DNA from: Arthrobacter sp. D5-1
Lineage (GTDB): Bacteria; Actinomycetota; Actinomycetes; Actinomycetales; Micrococcaceae
NCBI RefSeq assembly: GCF_017357425.1
Contig: NZ_CP014571.1
Coordinates: forward strand, 744,001 to 808,000
DNA length: 64,000 nt
Direction: 5' to 3'
The notes beneath the pieces are model-generated. The model was not told the origin of the DNA, made no database searches, and saw nothing but the letters and a program-made list of their open reading frames with translations. Below, in pieces: positions 35,959-45,319 of this stretch. Each line of letters opens with the position of its first letter. The stretch's first letter is position 1. The position numbers and the translations under genes are program-made.

Positions 35959-36183
35959 GTGGCCAAGGAATCCCTCACCCGGAAGTTCATGCGCGCCACA
36001 GGCAAGTTCAGGGTTGTTTTCGGCCCCGCGCACAGCAGTTCCCTCGACCATGAAATGACTGAAGCCAACCGGAAGCTGCTCGCCCAGCGCCAGGCCGAAA
36101 CCCAGCAGTGGGAAACACTCCGCCGCCCCGACGGCAGCACCTACGTAGTGCCCCGCAACCCGGACGACAAGTCCCTGCGGTAA
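35959..36183 (+). CDS. Small protein of unknown function (FGPA family, copy 1)
   Basis: Protein of 74 residues, charged, no membrane segment. It has a basic helix ending FRVVFGPAHSSS (about 17-28) and a C-terminal RPDGSTYVVPRNP. Both marks recur in the next small gene (copy 2), so the two are probably paralogues. GTG 35959 follows AGGAG at 35945-35949. It is divergent from the OhrR-like gene. Confidence 0.65.
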   Translation: MAKESLTRKFMRATGKFRVVFGPAHSSSLDHEMTEANRKLLAQRQAETQQWETLRRPDGSTYVVPRNPDDKSLR

Positions 36184-36289
36184 ACCCCCTCTATCTCGGC
36201 GTTGGATTGTGGGCGTAAAATTACCTCACTGAACGGCACGCACTGACCCTGCCGCTCTTTCTCTCCTGTAGGAAAGGAGGTGGAAGAAC

Positions 36290-36526
36290 ATGGGACGCAG
36301 AATGGAAGGCTTCGTCCATGTGACCGAGCGGCTGCAGTCCGTTTTTGGACCGGCAACCCACGGCGACGCGGACAGCCCTGTGGTACACAAGCATGATGAC
36401 TTCGAGACAGCCTCCGAAGCCGATCTGAAGAATTTCGACATCGAGACGGACTCTGAAGGCCATCACTACGCGGTCCGTAACAACGATCCAGGCCCTACCT
36501 CAACGGACTACTCCATGCGTCACTGA
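36290..36526 (+). CDS. Small protein of unknown function (FGPA family, copy 2)
   Basis: Protein of 78 residues, acidic, no membrane segment. It shares VFGPA near residue 18 and a C-terminal SEGHHYAVRNND with the neighbouring 74-residue protein. ATG 36290 has a very strong AAAGGAGG at 36274-36281, suggesting high expression. I do not recognise the family. Confidence 0.7.
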   Translation: MGRRMEGFVHVTERLQSVFGPATHGDADSPVVHKHDDFETASEADLKNFDIETDSEGHHYAVRNNDPGPTSTDYSMRH

Positions 36527-36596
36527 CTATCGCCCAACTCGTCAGCATGCTTAGTATGTAGGAGCAGGGTGATGTCGGGACAAGAGGGGGTCGTCA

Positions 36597-36956
36597 ATGA
36601 GTTTCCAGGATGATGCAGCAGGGGTTCCCGCCGGGGCTCCCCGTCAGGACAGGGCTGTCCCACCTCCCGTGTCCGGCGCGTCCAGGCCCACCCGCACGGC
36701 CGCCTTGTGGGTGGCAGTGGCCGTTGGCTTGGTGGTCCTGGTGATGCTGATCGTGTTCTTTGTCCAGAACCAGGACATGATCACGGTCCGTTTCTTCGGG
36801 CTGCAGGGAACCCTCGCGCTGGGCACCACCCTCTTTATCGCGGCCGTGGGCGGAGGCGTGCTGGTGGCCCTTGCCGGAGGAGCGCGGATCCTCCAGCTCA
36901 GAATGGTCAACCACCGCCGCAAGAAGACGGTGGGCGGCCCGGGAGCGGCGCCGTAG
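36597..36956 (+). CDS. LapA-domain (DUF1049) membrane protein
   Basis: Protein of 119 residues with a Pro-rich cytosolic start, two membrane helices (about 37-57 and 73-93) and a basic tail. The segment FVQNQDMITVRFFG between the helices is the family mark of LapA/DUF1049. In E. coli LapA is tied to LPS assembly; in actinobacteria the role is unknown. ATG 36597 with GAGGGGG 6-7 nt upstream. A strong terminator follows. Confidence 0.85.
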   Translation: MSFQDDAAGVPAGAPRQDRAVPPPVSGASRPTRTAALWVAVAVGLVVLVMLIVFFVQNQDMITVRFFGLQGTLALGTTLFIAAVGGGVLVALAGGARILQLRMVNHRRKKTVGGPGAAP

Positions 36957-36981
36957 GGACTCGAGGCTGCCAGCTGTTAAC

Positions 36982-37024
36982 TGCGGAAGGACCGGAGCGC
37001 TTGCTCCGGTCCTTCCGCAATTTA
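36982..37024 (+). terminator. Terminator after the LapA gene
   Basis: Perfect 17-bp stem (36982-36998 with 37003-37019), loop GCTT, followed by ATTTAAT. Probably also used by the convergent DUF4193 gene. Confidence 0.85.
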
Positions 37025-37079
37025 ATCCCGACGGCGGCACTCCCTGACGATGTTGATTCCGCCGGGGTGGTGGGCTGTC

Positions 37080-37379
37080 TTAGCCTTCGCAGTCGGTGCA
37101 GTAGGCGACGCCATCTTTTTCGCGTGCGATCTGCGAGCGGTGGCGAACCAGGAAGCAGGAGTGACAAGTGAACTCGTCGTTTGCCTGCGGAATGACCTGG
37201 ATAACCAGTTCTTCGGCGACGATTTCGCCACCGGGGCCGTTGGCGTCGAGGCCATCGGTTTCGTCCAGTTCAAGCACGACACTCTTGGCCGTGGGAGCGC
37301 TGGCGGATTGAAGAGCCTGGAGCGACTGCTCCTGGTTCTCTTTTACATCGGTACGGAGTTCGTCGTAATCGGCTGCCAC
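37080..37379 (-). CDS. DUF4193 zinc-ribbon-like protein
   Basis: Protein of 99 residues: an acidic N-terminal half and a C-terminal CHSC...CTDC pair (residues about 72-75 and 94-97) that should bind zinc. This matches the actinobacterial DUF4193 family; the role is unknown, possibly RNA-polymerase associated. It starts at GTG 37379 with AAGAGG upstream. Confidence 0.85.
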   Translation of the reverse strand: MAADYDELRTDVKENQEQSLQALQSASAPTAKSVVLELDETDGLDANGPGGEIVAEELVIQVIPQANDEFTCHSCFLVRHRSQIAREKDGVAYCTDCEG

Positions 37380-37481
37380 TTTTTAATGCCTCTTCGTGTT
37401 AGGGGGTTACCGGGTATGCAACGTACAGCATGCCACGAAAATTCCATACCATACCCCAGTTCTCCCGCTTGTGGCGAAAAC

Positions 37482-37520
37482 CACGTGGGTGACGGGCAAA
37501 AAAACCCGCCACCCAGCGTG
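37482..37520 (-). terminator. Terminator after the GH3 gene
   Basis: On the minus strand, a 15-16 bp stem with two mismatches (37505-37520 with 37482-37496) closes a T-rich loop of the type TTTTTTT. It is 15 nt after the GH3 stop. Confidence 0.65.
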
Positions 37521-37534
37521 ATTTCGCCCATGTG

Positions 37535-40030
37535 TTACCGGAGTTCGATGTCCAGTGATTGGAAGTGGTCGGCCGCGTGGCGACCCACAAGCAGGCGGAA
37601 CGTGCCCTGCTCAAACTGCCAGCCGCCGTCGTAATGTGCAAACGCCTTGGCGGGGATATGTATTTCCACGCTTTCGGTTCCGTTCGCGGCAAGGTGCGTT
37701 CCGGCGTAGCCGGCAAGCCAGCGGACGGGACGTTCGACGGCGGAATCGGCGCGGTCCAGATAGACCTGGACCACTTCCCGACCGGTGCGCGTGCCGGTGT
37801 TCTTGACGGGCACGTGGACCACGACGTCGTTCCCGGCGGTCACCGCCTGCGGTGCGTGCGCTGTGCCGAGCTCGAACGTTGTGTACCCGAGGCCATAACC
37901 GAACGGGAGGGCCGGCGCTGCTCCGCCCTCTGCTTCCTGCTTGAGCCAGGCGCGGTAGCCGATGTGGATTCCTTCGGCGTAGACCACTTTGCCCTCAACG
38001 GGCGTGGTGTTCAACACCGGGACGTCTTCCAGCGCGGCGGGCCAGGTGGTGGGCAGGCGTCCGCCAGGCTCTTCGATGCCCAGCAGGATGTCTGCGATGG
38101 CGCTGCCGAACTCCTGGCCGCCGAACCAGCCCAGCAGGACTGCATCCACCTTGGCCAACCATGGCATGAGCACTGGCGAGCCGGAGTTCACCACCACCAC
38201 CGTGCGCGGATTGGCTGCCACGACGGCCTCCACCAACTGGTTCTGGTAGCCAGGGAGGTCCAGGTCCTTGCGGTCGAAGCCCTCGGACTCAATGGCGGCG
38301 TTGGTGCCCACCACAACCACTGCGACGTCGGAGGCACGGGCAGCTTCCACCGCGGCGTCGATCTCTGCCTGCGGGTCTGGAACCACGGTTTCCTCGCCCA
38401 ACAGGATCGCAGTGAAGGGGATGGCCTGCTCCTTGGGCAGCTGGTACTCGGCCTCGATGCGGACCGCTTGGCCGGCCGCGGTTTCAAAGGAGTGGACAGT
38501 CTTGGGCGGGTCGAACAGGGCGGCCCCGAGGACCTCGGTGTCGTCCTCAAGTTCGCCGTTGAAGACTTCCGACCCGTCCAGAACGAAGCGGATCGATCCC
38601 ACGGTCCCCACGCCCAGGTGGTGGACGCCTGCTGTTTCGGCTGTCCAGTCCGCTTCCATACGGATGGAGGCGGCGCCGTCGGGAATTCCTACGCCGAACC
38701 AGATGAGGTGTGAGGCAAGGCGGTCTTCTCCGGAGATTTCCGTGCCGTCTTCGGCGAGGAAGGTCACGCGGATTCCGGGGACGTCGGAGACCGGGTTATG
38801 CAGTGAGGTGCGGGGGAAGGCCTGGATGCCTTCTGCCACCTTGGCGCCGCGGGCGTAGGTGACTGTGACGTCGTCGGGCAGTGCTTTCCGCAGCCCGTCA
38901 AGCGGCGAGACGGTGTACTTGGGCATCACGGTGGCGCTGCCGCCGCCTTGGGTGCGGGCTTCGTCGGCGTTGTGGCCGATCACCGCGATGCTGCTGAGCG
39001 TCTTGGCATCCAGCGGTAGCAGGCCCTGGTTGCGAACCAGCACGGCACCGCGGACGGCAACTTCACGCGCGACGGCGGCCCCGTTCAGTTCTGCGGGGAG
39101 CTGGGTCACCGCGGGTTCGAAACCTTCCAGCGAGCCCACGCGGGCTGCGAGGCGCAGGATCCGGGTGACCTTTTCCAGAATCGCTTCCCGGCTGACGCGG
39201 CCATCGTTGACGGCGGCCAGGAGCTTGGGACCCCAGTGGCCCACCGGGCCGGGCATTTCCAGGTCCTGGTGTGCGTTGGCGGCGTCGACCGAGCGGACAC
39301 CGGTCCAGTCCGACACGACGACGCCGTCGAAACCCCACTCGGTGGACAGTGGTGTTTCAAGGAGCGTGTTCTCGCTGGCGGTGGTGCCGTTAATGGAGTT
39401 GTACGAGCTCATCACCAGCCACGCGCGGGCTTCGGTGATGGCGTCCTCGAAGGCTGCCAGGTAGAGCTCCCGCAACGGTCGTTCGTCCACTACTGAATCG
39501 GCGGTGAAGCGTTCAGTTTCGGCCTCGTTGGCCAGGTAGTGCTTCGGAGTGGCGCCGACCCCCATGGACTGCACGCCTGCAACGTACCCCGCTGCCATGG
39601 TGGCGGTGAGCCGCGGGTCCTCGCTCATGCACTCAAAGTGGCGTCCGCCCAGCGGTGAGCGGTGCAGGTTGATGGTGGGGCCCAGGACGGCGTGGACGCC
39701 CTTGCGGCGGGCCTCCTGGCCCAGGACCTGGCCATAGCGGTGGGCAGTTTCAACGCTCCATGTCGCGGACAAAGCCGACGACGACGGCAAGGAGACGGAG
39801 TCGTGACGCTCATCGAAGTCTTCGCCGCGGACGCCTGCGGGCCCATCGGACATGACGACGCGGGACAGTCCGATCTCCGGGATGGCGTGCGTGGACCACA
39901 CGTCCGCGCCGGTCAGGAGCTGCACCTGCTGCTCGAGGGACAGACTCCGGGCCAGTTCCTGAATTCTGGCTTCCGCATCCTGTGTTCCTGCCTGTGGCGC
40001 CGTGACAGCTGCCGGGAGGGTGGGATTCAT
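37535..40030 (-). CDS. Family 3 glycoside hydrolase (beta-glucosidase type) with PA14 insert
   Basis: Protein of 831 residues without a signal peptide, so cytosolic. Domains: GH3 N-terminal barrel (about 25-300) with the nucleophile Asp in GVVVSDWTGVRS (about 240) and MSDGPAGVRG near 60; GH3 C-terminal domain interrupted by a PA14 module (about 400-545) that shapes the substrate pocket; then an Fn3-like domain (about 720-815). It likely splits a beta-glycoside after uptake by the transporter directly upstream, whose stop codon abuts this start. Exact sugar unknown. Confidence 0.9.
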   Translation of the reverse strand: MNPTLPAAVTAPQAGTQDAEARIQELARSLSLEQQVQLLTGADVWSTHAIPEIGLSRVVMSDGPAGVRGEDFDERHDSVSLPSSSALSATWSVETAHRYGQVLGQEARRKGVHAVLGPTINLHRSPLGGRHFECMSEDPRLTATMAAGYVAGVQSMGVGATPKHYLANEAETERFTADSVVDERPLRELYLAAFEDAITEARAWLVMSSYNSINGTTASENTLLETPLSTEWGFDGVVVSDWTGVRSVDAANAHQDLEMPGPVGHWGPKLLAAVNDGRVSREAILEKVTRILRLAARVGSLEGFEPAVTQLPAELNGAAVAREVAVRGAVLVRNQGLLPLDAKTLSSIAVIGHNADEARTQGGGSATVMPKYTVSPLDGLRKALPDDVTVTYARGAKVAEGIQAFPRTSLHNPVSDVPGIRVTFLAEDGTEISGEDRLASHLIWFGVGIPDGAASIRMEADWTAETAGVHHLGVGTVGSIRFVLDGSEVFNGELEDDTEVLGAALFDPPKTVHSFETAAGQAVRIEAEYQLPKEQAIPFTAILLGEETVVPDPQAEIDAAVEAARASDVAVVVVGTNAAIESEGFDRKDLDLPGYQNQLVEAVVAANPRTVVVVNSGSPVLMPWLAKVDAVLLGWFGGQEFGSAIADILLGIEEPGGRLPTTWPAALEDVPVLNTTPVEGKVVYAEGIHIGYRAWLKQEAEGGAAPALPFGYGLGYTTFELGTAHAPQAVTAGNDVVVHVPVKNTGTRTGREVVQVYLDRADSAVERPVRWLAGYAGTHLAANGTESVEIHIPAKAFAHYDGGWQFEQGTFRLLVGRHAADHFQSLDIELR

Positions 40031-41311
40031 TTACTTGACTCCTTTGATACGTGTGACGAGGAGGGCGCCGATGATGCCGACTACCGCACCACCGAGGAAC
40101 AATGCGGGGTAGCCACCCAGTGCGATGACAGGGAAGGCAATGGCAGGCACCAGGGACTGGGGAAGGGCCTGTGCAATATTGAAGACACCGAAGGTTTTGG
40201 CATTCTCCGACTGGTCTTTTGGCAGCAGGTCCGTGATGAGGGCGACGTCCACGGCGCTGAAGATGCCAAGCCCCAATCCGAGGATGCCCTGGCCTACCAA
40301 GACCTGGCCGGTGCCCGTGCTGGTGGCGATGACGATCAGGCCGGCCATCATGATCAGCGCGGACATGATCACCATGCTCTTGCGCTTGCCAAGGCGGTCG
40401 CTGATCCAGCCGCCGGCGAGGCTGGTGATCACCGTGCCGGCAGAGCTCACCAGGGTTGCCTGGAACACCAGGCTGGTCACCTGTGTTTCGGCTACGTGGA
40501 GGTGGTCGGTGAAGAAGTACGGCAGGTAGAGCAGGCCCGCGCAGTATCCGACGTAGACCATGAATTTGGTCAACCAGGCCCAGCCCAGGCCCGGGAAGGC
40601 CTTGGGGTTGAAGTAGAACGAGCCCAGAATCTCCTTGACGTTCAGAGGTGCCGGCTTCTCGGTGAGGACACGGTCCTTGAAGGTGAAGGCGAAGGCGATG
40701 GCTACCGCCGTTCCCACGATGCCGGGGACCACAGCCATCTGGAGGGCGTTGTCGAACATCTGGGCGAAGAAGGCTGCCGCCACGAGGCCGATGGGCAGCG
40801 TCATGCCGATCAGGCCGGACAGGCGTCCGCGCTCCGAGGGGCCAGCCTGGTCAGGGAGTGTGGCTACGAGGGCAGCCAGGGCAGCGTTGAAGCCCAGCTG
40901 TGCTACAACCCAGGCGATCAGGACGGTTCCGACGTTGGTCCCGGAGCCCAGCAGGAAGAGTGCGGCCAGGCCGACCAGGGAGCCGCCTACGATCCACGGT
41001 TTGCGCATCCCGAAGCGGGAGGTGGTGCGGTCGCTCAATCGGCCGAAGAACGGGTTCGCCAGGAGTGCAACGGCCGCTCCCACTCCTGCGACGAGGCTGA
41101 GCGCACCCGCGCGGGTATCCGGGGTGGTGATCTCTGAAACCTTGATGGCGAGGACCACCAGGGCTGGGGCGAGGACTGCCATCCACAAGCCTGCGCTCGC
41201 GATCGGCATGCCGATGACGTAGGCGCGCGAAGCCGATTGAGGCGGGGTGCTTCCGGTACCCGGGGCGGCGGTTTCCGCGCCTGCCTTCTGCTGATCGATA
41301 TTGAGGGCCAC
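40031..41311 (-). CDS. MFS-type sugar/glycoside transporter
   Basis: Membrane carrier of 426 residues, 12 predicted helices, with an MFS loop-2 motif NPFFGRLSDRTTSRFGMRKPWIV that also resembles the glycoside-pentoside-hexuronide group. The second repeat carries GGWISDRLGKRKSM. Likely imports a glycoside for the GH3 enzyme encoded next. GTG 41311 has AGGAGG upstream; the neighbouring ATG is in another frame. Divergent from a TetR-type gene and preceded by two inverted repeats. Confidence 0.85.
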   Translation of the reverse strand: MALNIDQQKAGAETAAPGTGSTPPQSASRAYVIGMPIASAGLWMAVLAPALVVLAIKVSEITTPDTRAGALSLVAGVGAAVALLANPFFGRLSDRTTSRFGMRKPWIVGGSLVGLAALFLLGSGTNVGTVLIAWVVAQLGFNAALAALVATLPDQAGPSERGRLSGLIGMTLPIGLVAAAFFAQMFDNALQMAVVPGIVGTAVAIAFAFTFKDRVLTEKPAPLNVKEILGSFYFNPKAFPGLGWAWLTKFMVYVGYCAGLLYLPYFFTDHLHVAETQVTSLVFQATLVSSAGTVITSLAGGWISDRLGKRKSMVIMSALIMMAGLIVIATSTGTGQVLVGQGILGLGLGIFSAVDVALITDLLPKDQSENAKTFGVFNIAQALPQSLVPAIAFPVIALGGYPALFLGGAVVGIIGALLVTRIKGVK

Positions 41312-41374
41312 ATTGCCTCCTGATGAACGGGTGGCCCACCGTTGGGCCGCTGCAATGACTCTAGCCCTAAAAAT

Positions 41375-41418
41375 CTAGTGTGACTAGGTTTTTGATAAAA
41401 AAGTCGAGTGACCCTCGA
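41375..41418. promoter_or_regulatory. Two inverted repeats between the glycoside operon and tetR
   Basis: CTAGT-gtg-ACTAG (41375-41387) inside an A-rich/T-rich frame, and TCGAG-tgacc-CTCGA (41404-41418). They lie in the 135-nt divergent gap and are candidate operators for the adjacent TetR-type protein. Confidence 0.5.
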
Positions 41419-41446
41419 TATTTAAACCGTGAAATAGACTGAACGG

Positions 41447-42043
41447 ATGTCTACGACGAGGGCCCGGGGCCAGTACGCCAAGGGGGCCGAGCGCCGCGAA
41501 CAGATCATCCAGACGGCCACTGACGTTTTCGCTACGGAAGGGTTCGAGGGGACCGCGCTGAAGCGGGTCGCCGAACTCGTGGGCGTTAAGGAAGCCACAC
41601 TTTTCCACTACTTCAAAGGCAAGCAGGAGCTCCTCACCGCAGTCCTCGCCGAACGCGACCGTCGGTCGCTTGCCGTTGGCGGCGACATCGGGGTGGGCCT
41701 TGACCTGATGGCGCCCATCGCTGAACGGAACGAGCGTGAGCCTGGGCTGACCACCCTCTATGCGGTCGCCTCAGCCACGGCCAACGACCCTCACCACGAT
41801 TCCCACGGTTACTTCAAAGAGCGCTACGAGACCGTGGTGCGGGACATCGCAGCTGACATTGAGCGACGCCAAGCCACCGGAAAGGTCCGGTCAGACGTCA
41901 ACTCCGTGATGCTGGCACGGTTGACGGTCGCTGCCTTCGACGGACTCCAGTTGCAGTGGCTGTACGACAAGAACGTGGACATGGCCGATGGCCTCCGGCA
42001 GCTCATCGAGGTGCTGCTGGCGCCATCCCACCCAACTGAGTAA
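41447..42043 (+). CDS. TetR-family regulator
   Basis: Regulator of 198 residues. The helix-turn-helix is at about 20-65 (FATEGFEGTALKRVAELVGV..TLFHYFKGKQELL). The C-terminal ligand domain has no recognisable specificity. Divergent from the sugar transporter-GH3 operon and probably its repressor, with inducing glycoside unknown. Start ATG 41447. Confidence 0.85.
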   Translation: MSTTRARGQYAKGAERREQIIQTATDVFATEGFEGTALKRVAELVGVKEATLFHYFKGKQELLTAVLAERDRRSLAVGGDIGVGLDLMAPIAERNEREPGLTTLYAVASATANDPHHDSHGYFKERYETVVRDIAADIERRQATGKVRSDVNSVMLARLTVAAFDGLQLQWLYDKNVDMADGLRQLIEVLLAPSHPTE

Positions 42044-42086
42044 CAGATAAGGCCGTTCTGAGCGCTCAGAACGGCCTTATCTGTTA
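42041..42086. terminator. Perfect 46-bp palindromic bidirectional terminator
   Basis: 23-bp arms (42041-42063 and 42064-42086) are an exact inverted repeat with no spacer. The TetR stop codon TAA is the first three bases. It lies between the convergent TetR and lysC genes; the hairpin must open a few central bases to form a loop. Confidence 0.8.
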
Positions 42087-42115
42087 CTTACTTGGGGGCG
42101 TTGCCCTTGGTGACC

Positions 42116-43462
42116 CTAGCGGCCGGTGCCGCCGTAGACGGTAGCCTCAGCGTCGCCGTCGAGCTCGAACGCATTGTGGATGGCGCGGACGGCGTCATCC
42201 AGTGCGTCTGCGCTGGTGACCACGGAGATGCGGATTTCCGAAGTGGAGATCATGTCAATGTTGATCCCGGCGTCGGAAAGGGCCTTGAAGAACGTGGCAG
42301 AAACACCCGGGTGTGAACGCATGCCCGCGCCGATCAGGGAGAGCTTGCCGACGTGCTCGTTGTATTCAATGCTTTCGAAGCCGATCTGGCCTTCGGCAGC
42401 ACGCAGGGCGGCCAGGGCGTCGGCACCCTCAACGATGGGCAGCGTGAACGAGATGTCCGTGCGGCCGGTGCCGTGGGTGGAGACGTTCTGGACAATCATG
42501 TCGATGTTCGAGTGCGCATCGGCAATCACCTGGAAAATCGCCGCAGCTTTGCCGGGGATATCCGGGACGCCTACTACGGTGACCTTGGCTTCGGACCGGT
42601 CGTGTGCAACGCCGGAGATGATTGGCTGCTCCAAGGCAACTCCCTCTTGAATGTTGAACTTTTCGTCGGCGCCCGGGATGACCCACGTGCCTTCGTGCTG
42701 GCTGAATGAGGAACGGACGTGCAGCGGCACACCGAAACGGCGGGCGTACTCCACACACCGCAGGTGCAGGATCTTGGCGCCGGAAGCGGCCAACTCCAGC
42801 ATTTCCTCGCTGGAGATTCGGTCGATCTTCTGGGCGGACGTCACCACGCGCGGGTCAGCGGTATAGATGCCGTCCACGTCCGTGTAGATCTCGCAGACAT
42901 CGGCTTCCAGCGCTGCGGCCAGCGCGACGGCGGTAGTGTCCGAGCCGCCGCGGCCAAGCGTGGTGATCTCGTTGGTGCTGCGGCTCATGCCCTGGAAACC
43001 GGCCACGATTGCGATGTGGCCCTTGTCCAGTGCGGTGCGGATGCGGTGGGGGTCGACGTCGATAATTCGCGCCTTGCCGTGGATGCCGTCGGTAATCATG
43101 CCGGCCTGGGATCCCGTGAAGGACTGCGCGGAAGCGCCGAACTTGTTGATGGCCATGGCAAGGAGGGCCATGGAAATTCGTTCGCCGGCGGACAACAACA
43201 TGTCCATTTCGCGGGCGGGAGCGGAGTCAGTGACCTGACCCGCGAGGTCCAGGAGTTCATCGGTGGTGTCACCCATTGCGGAGACAACAACCACAACCTC
43301 GTTGCCGGCCTTCTGCGCATCCACGACGCGCTGTGCGACCCGCTTGATGCCATCGGCATCGGCAACCGAGGAACCGCCGAACTTCTGAACGATCAGCTGC
43401 TTGGTAATGGCAGCCTCGTTGGAGAGCTCTTCGATCTTCACTTCGGTAGTGGGCATAGTCAT
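42116..43462 (-). CDS. lysC: Aspartate kinase
   Basis: Aspartokinase of 448 residues that makes aspartyl-4-phosphate, first step to lysine, threonine, methionine and diaminopimelate. Marks: KFGGSSV at about 27, [12 protein letters not shown] near 170, [12 protein letters not shown] near 195, then two ACT domains (about 290-440) for feedback control. ATG 43462 with GAGGG 7 nt upstream. Unlike many actinobacteria, no asd gene follows; the next gene is a convergent regulator. Confidence 0.95.
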   Translation of the reverse strand: MTMPTTEVKIEELSNEAAITKQLIVQKFGGSSVADADGIKRVAQRVVDAQKAGNEVVVVVSAMGDTTDELLDLAGQVTDSAPAREMDMLLSAGERISMALLAMAINKFGASAQSFTGSQAGMITDGIHGKARIIDVDPHRIRTALDKGHIAIVAGFQGMSRSTNEITTLGRGGSDTTAVALAAALEADVCEIYTDVDGIYTADPRVVTSAQKIDRISSEEMLELAASGAKILHLRCVEYARRFGVPLHVRSSFSQHEGTWVIPGADEKFNIQEGVALEQPIISGVAHDRSEAKVTVVGVPDIPGKAAAIFQVIADAHSNIDMIVQNVSTHGTGRTDISFTLPIVEGADALAALRAAEGQIGFESIEYNEHVGKLSLIGAGMRSHPGVSATFFKALSDAGINIDMISTSEIRISVVTSADALDDAVRAIHNAFELDGDAEATVYGGTGR

Positions 43463-43601
43463 GCGCGCACCCTCACTGCATCAATAGGGTTCGAACGCGG
43501 CATGCTCCAATTCGGGCACGCCTGCGTAGCTTATTTGCCCAGTTTATCGCCGTGTGCAGTTCGGGCAGGAATTGTGACCACATGGCGGCTACCTGCGATG
43601 A

Positions 43602-44129
43602 CTACCACCCGGCAGTGCCCGGACCACCCTTGAACGGGCCGACGATCTGCTGTGTGATCCACCCTCCATAGAAGTTGCCTTCCTGGAACGTCACCCGCTC
43701 GCCGTCCACCTCACACGAGTCCATATGCTCCGGGTAAAGCGCCACTCTGCTGCCCAGCGCTTCGAAGCCCCGTGCGGGGCTTGGGTAGGTCCACCCTGCC
43801 CGCTCAACCACCGTCCCGCCGGCGGTGATGGTGAAGTAACTGGCCTCGCCCTTGAACTCGCAGAAAGTGGTTCCCCCAACAGGGACCAGCGCACCGTCCG
43901 GGAAGGCGTCCAACGGCACGTAGTAGACAGGAGGATGGCTGGTCTCCAGGACCCTGACGGAGTCAGTGGTATCAACAATCACCTGACCTCCAAGCCGCAC
44001 CACAATCCGCTCGGATCGAGGCTCCACTCTGGGCGGCCGCGGGTAATCCCATACCGATTCCTGGCCGGGGGCCGGCTTGATGGGACGGGGACGCCGAAAG
44101 ACACCGGAAACACTGCGATGGGAGACCAT
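43602..44129 (-). CDS. DUF427 protein
   Basis: Protein of 175 residues, no signal or membrane part, with two DUF427-type beta segments: HPPVYYVPLDAFPDGALV...CEFKGEASYF and GWTYPSPA...RVALYPEHMDSCEVDGERV. Family function is unknown (sometimes grouped with nucleotidyltransferase-like folds, without biochemical proof). I use ATG 44129; the frame extends upstream to 44426 across the divergent gene and lacks family similarity there. The ribosome site is weak. Confidence 0.75.
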   Translation of the reverse strand: MVSHRSVSGVFRRPRPIKPAPGQESVWDYPRPPRVEPRSERIVVRLGGQVIVDTTDSVRVLETSHPPVYYVPLDAFPDGALVPVGGTTFCEFKGEASYFTITAGGTVVERAGWTYPSPARGFEALGSRVALYPEHMDSCEVDGERVTFQEGNFYGGWITQQIVGPFKGGPGTAGW

Positions 44130-44233
44130 GCACCCATGGTGGCACCCTCGGCTGGGATCTCCCCGTGAAGTTTCGCCGTATCGGTGACGGCGTGCCCGGC
44201 GTACCATCCACTTCATGAGGACTTCGGCAGGCG

Positions 44234-45319
44234 ATGGCCGGCTTATCTGACCACACGGACGCATCGGGTCCGGCGGGCAACGAGCCCGAATACGAAGTGA
44301 TCGGCGGTGTGATCGACGATCAGCCCTCCGGTTTGGCCCGCCCTGTGCCAGGAGCCGGGTCCCCGCCCCGAACCGCGGGAAACTTTGGGGCTGCCGCAGC
44401 GGAGGCATGGCGGAGTGCCCGGACATCCTTCACCTCGTGGTGGTTCTGGCTTGGCTGCGCACTGGGGATTGCCGCCGCCTGGGGCTTGGCCGCGGCCGTG
44501 GTTTCTTTTGCAGAAGCCAACGGATGGTTCGATACCAGGGTTGCAAGTGCCATCTACTTGATCACGGCGGTCTTCCTTGCGCTCGCCGCCGCTGTGCTGG
44601 GAGCGGTGTGGGGCTTCCGACATTCCCAAGGGCGCCTTCTTGTCCTGTTGCTGGCCGGAGGTATTCGAGGAGTCGCTTTGGGAGCGCTCGCGGGTGGTGT
44701 TTTGCTCGTGGTGGGCGCCAGCGTCGGCGGGCCGACGGCACTGGCCGTTGCCGCCGTCGTCGTTATTATCCTGGAAGTGGCCCTGTTCGGACTGATCGGT
44801 GCGGGTGCGCGGGCATGCTTTGCTGCAGCGGCGCCGGGGGCGGCATTGACCGCCTTGGTGGTGGCTTTCCTGTGCGTTGGAAATGTGGTGGCCACCATCC
44901 TGCTCCTTCCCGGGACCACGGTGATGGACCAGGCTTCCGTCCCGGTGAACGTGGAACGCGACGATTCCGGCAGGATCATTGCCTACGAGTGCGTGGGCAA
45001 TCTCCGCCCGGTTGAAGTGGTCCACACAGAACGGGTTGCCTGGATTGCGGCAGCCAACCCGGCCCTGCTTTTTGGGAGCGTGGGCGCCGACGTGGTGCCT
45101 ACGGACAATGAACTTGGCTGGCTGCTGGCCGGCCTGCAGTGGGCCGCCGATGGGCCCTCACGCGAAGTGCCGTGCCTCGGTGGCGAATCCAGTGACGGGC
45201 TGGCACCGTCGGTTCCTGTCTTCGTGACCGGCCTCGCGCTGCAGTCCTTGGTGGCCGGCCTGGTGCTGGTACCTGGCCGGCGGCTGAGGGCCCGGCGACT
45301 GGCGACGGGCTCTGGCTAG
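44234..45319 (+). CDS. Polytopic membrane protein of unknown function
   Basis: Protein of 361 residues: an acidic cytosolic arm (1-70), about five close-packed helices (about 73-235, Ala/Val/Leu rich), an outer domain of ~80 residues with two Cys (YECVGN and VPCLGG) that may pair, and a last helix near the end. No family recognised. Its stop overlaps the convergent DHFR-like stop by 4 nt (CTAG). Confidence 0.7.
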   Translation: MAGLSDHTDASGPAGNEPEYEVIGGVIDDQPSGLARPVPGAGSPPRTAGNFGAAAAEAWRSARTSFTSWWFWLGCALGIAAAWGLAAAVVSFAEANGWFDTRVASAIYLITAVFLALAAAVLGAVWGFRHSQGRLLVLLLAGGIRGVALGALAGGVLLVVGASVGGPTALAVAAVVVIILEVALFGLIGAGARACFAAAAPGAALTALVVAFLCVGNVVATILLLPGTTVMDQASVPVNVERDDSGRIIAYECVGNLRPVEVVHTERVAWIAAANPALLFGSVGADVVPTDNELGWLLAGLQWAADGPSREVPCLGGESSDGLAPSVPVFVTGLALQSLVAGLVLVPGRRLRARRLATGSG

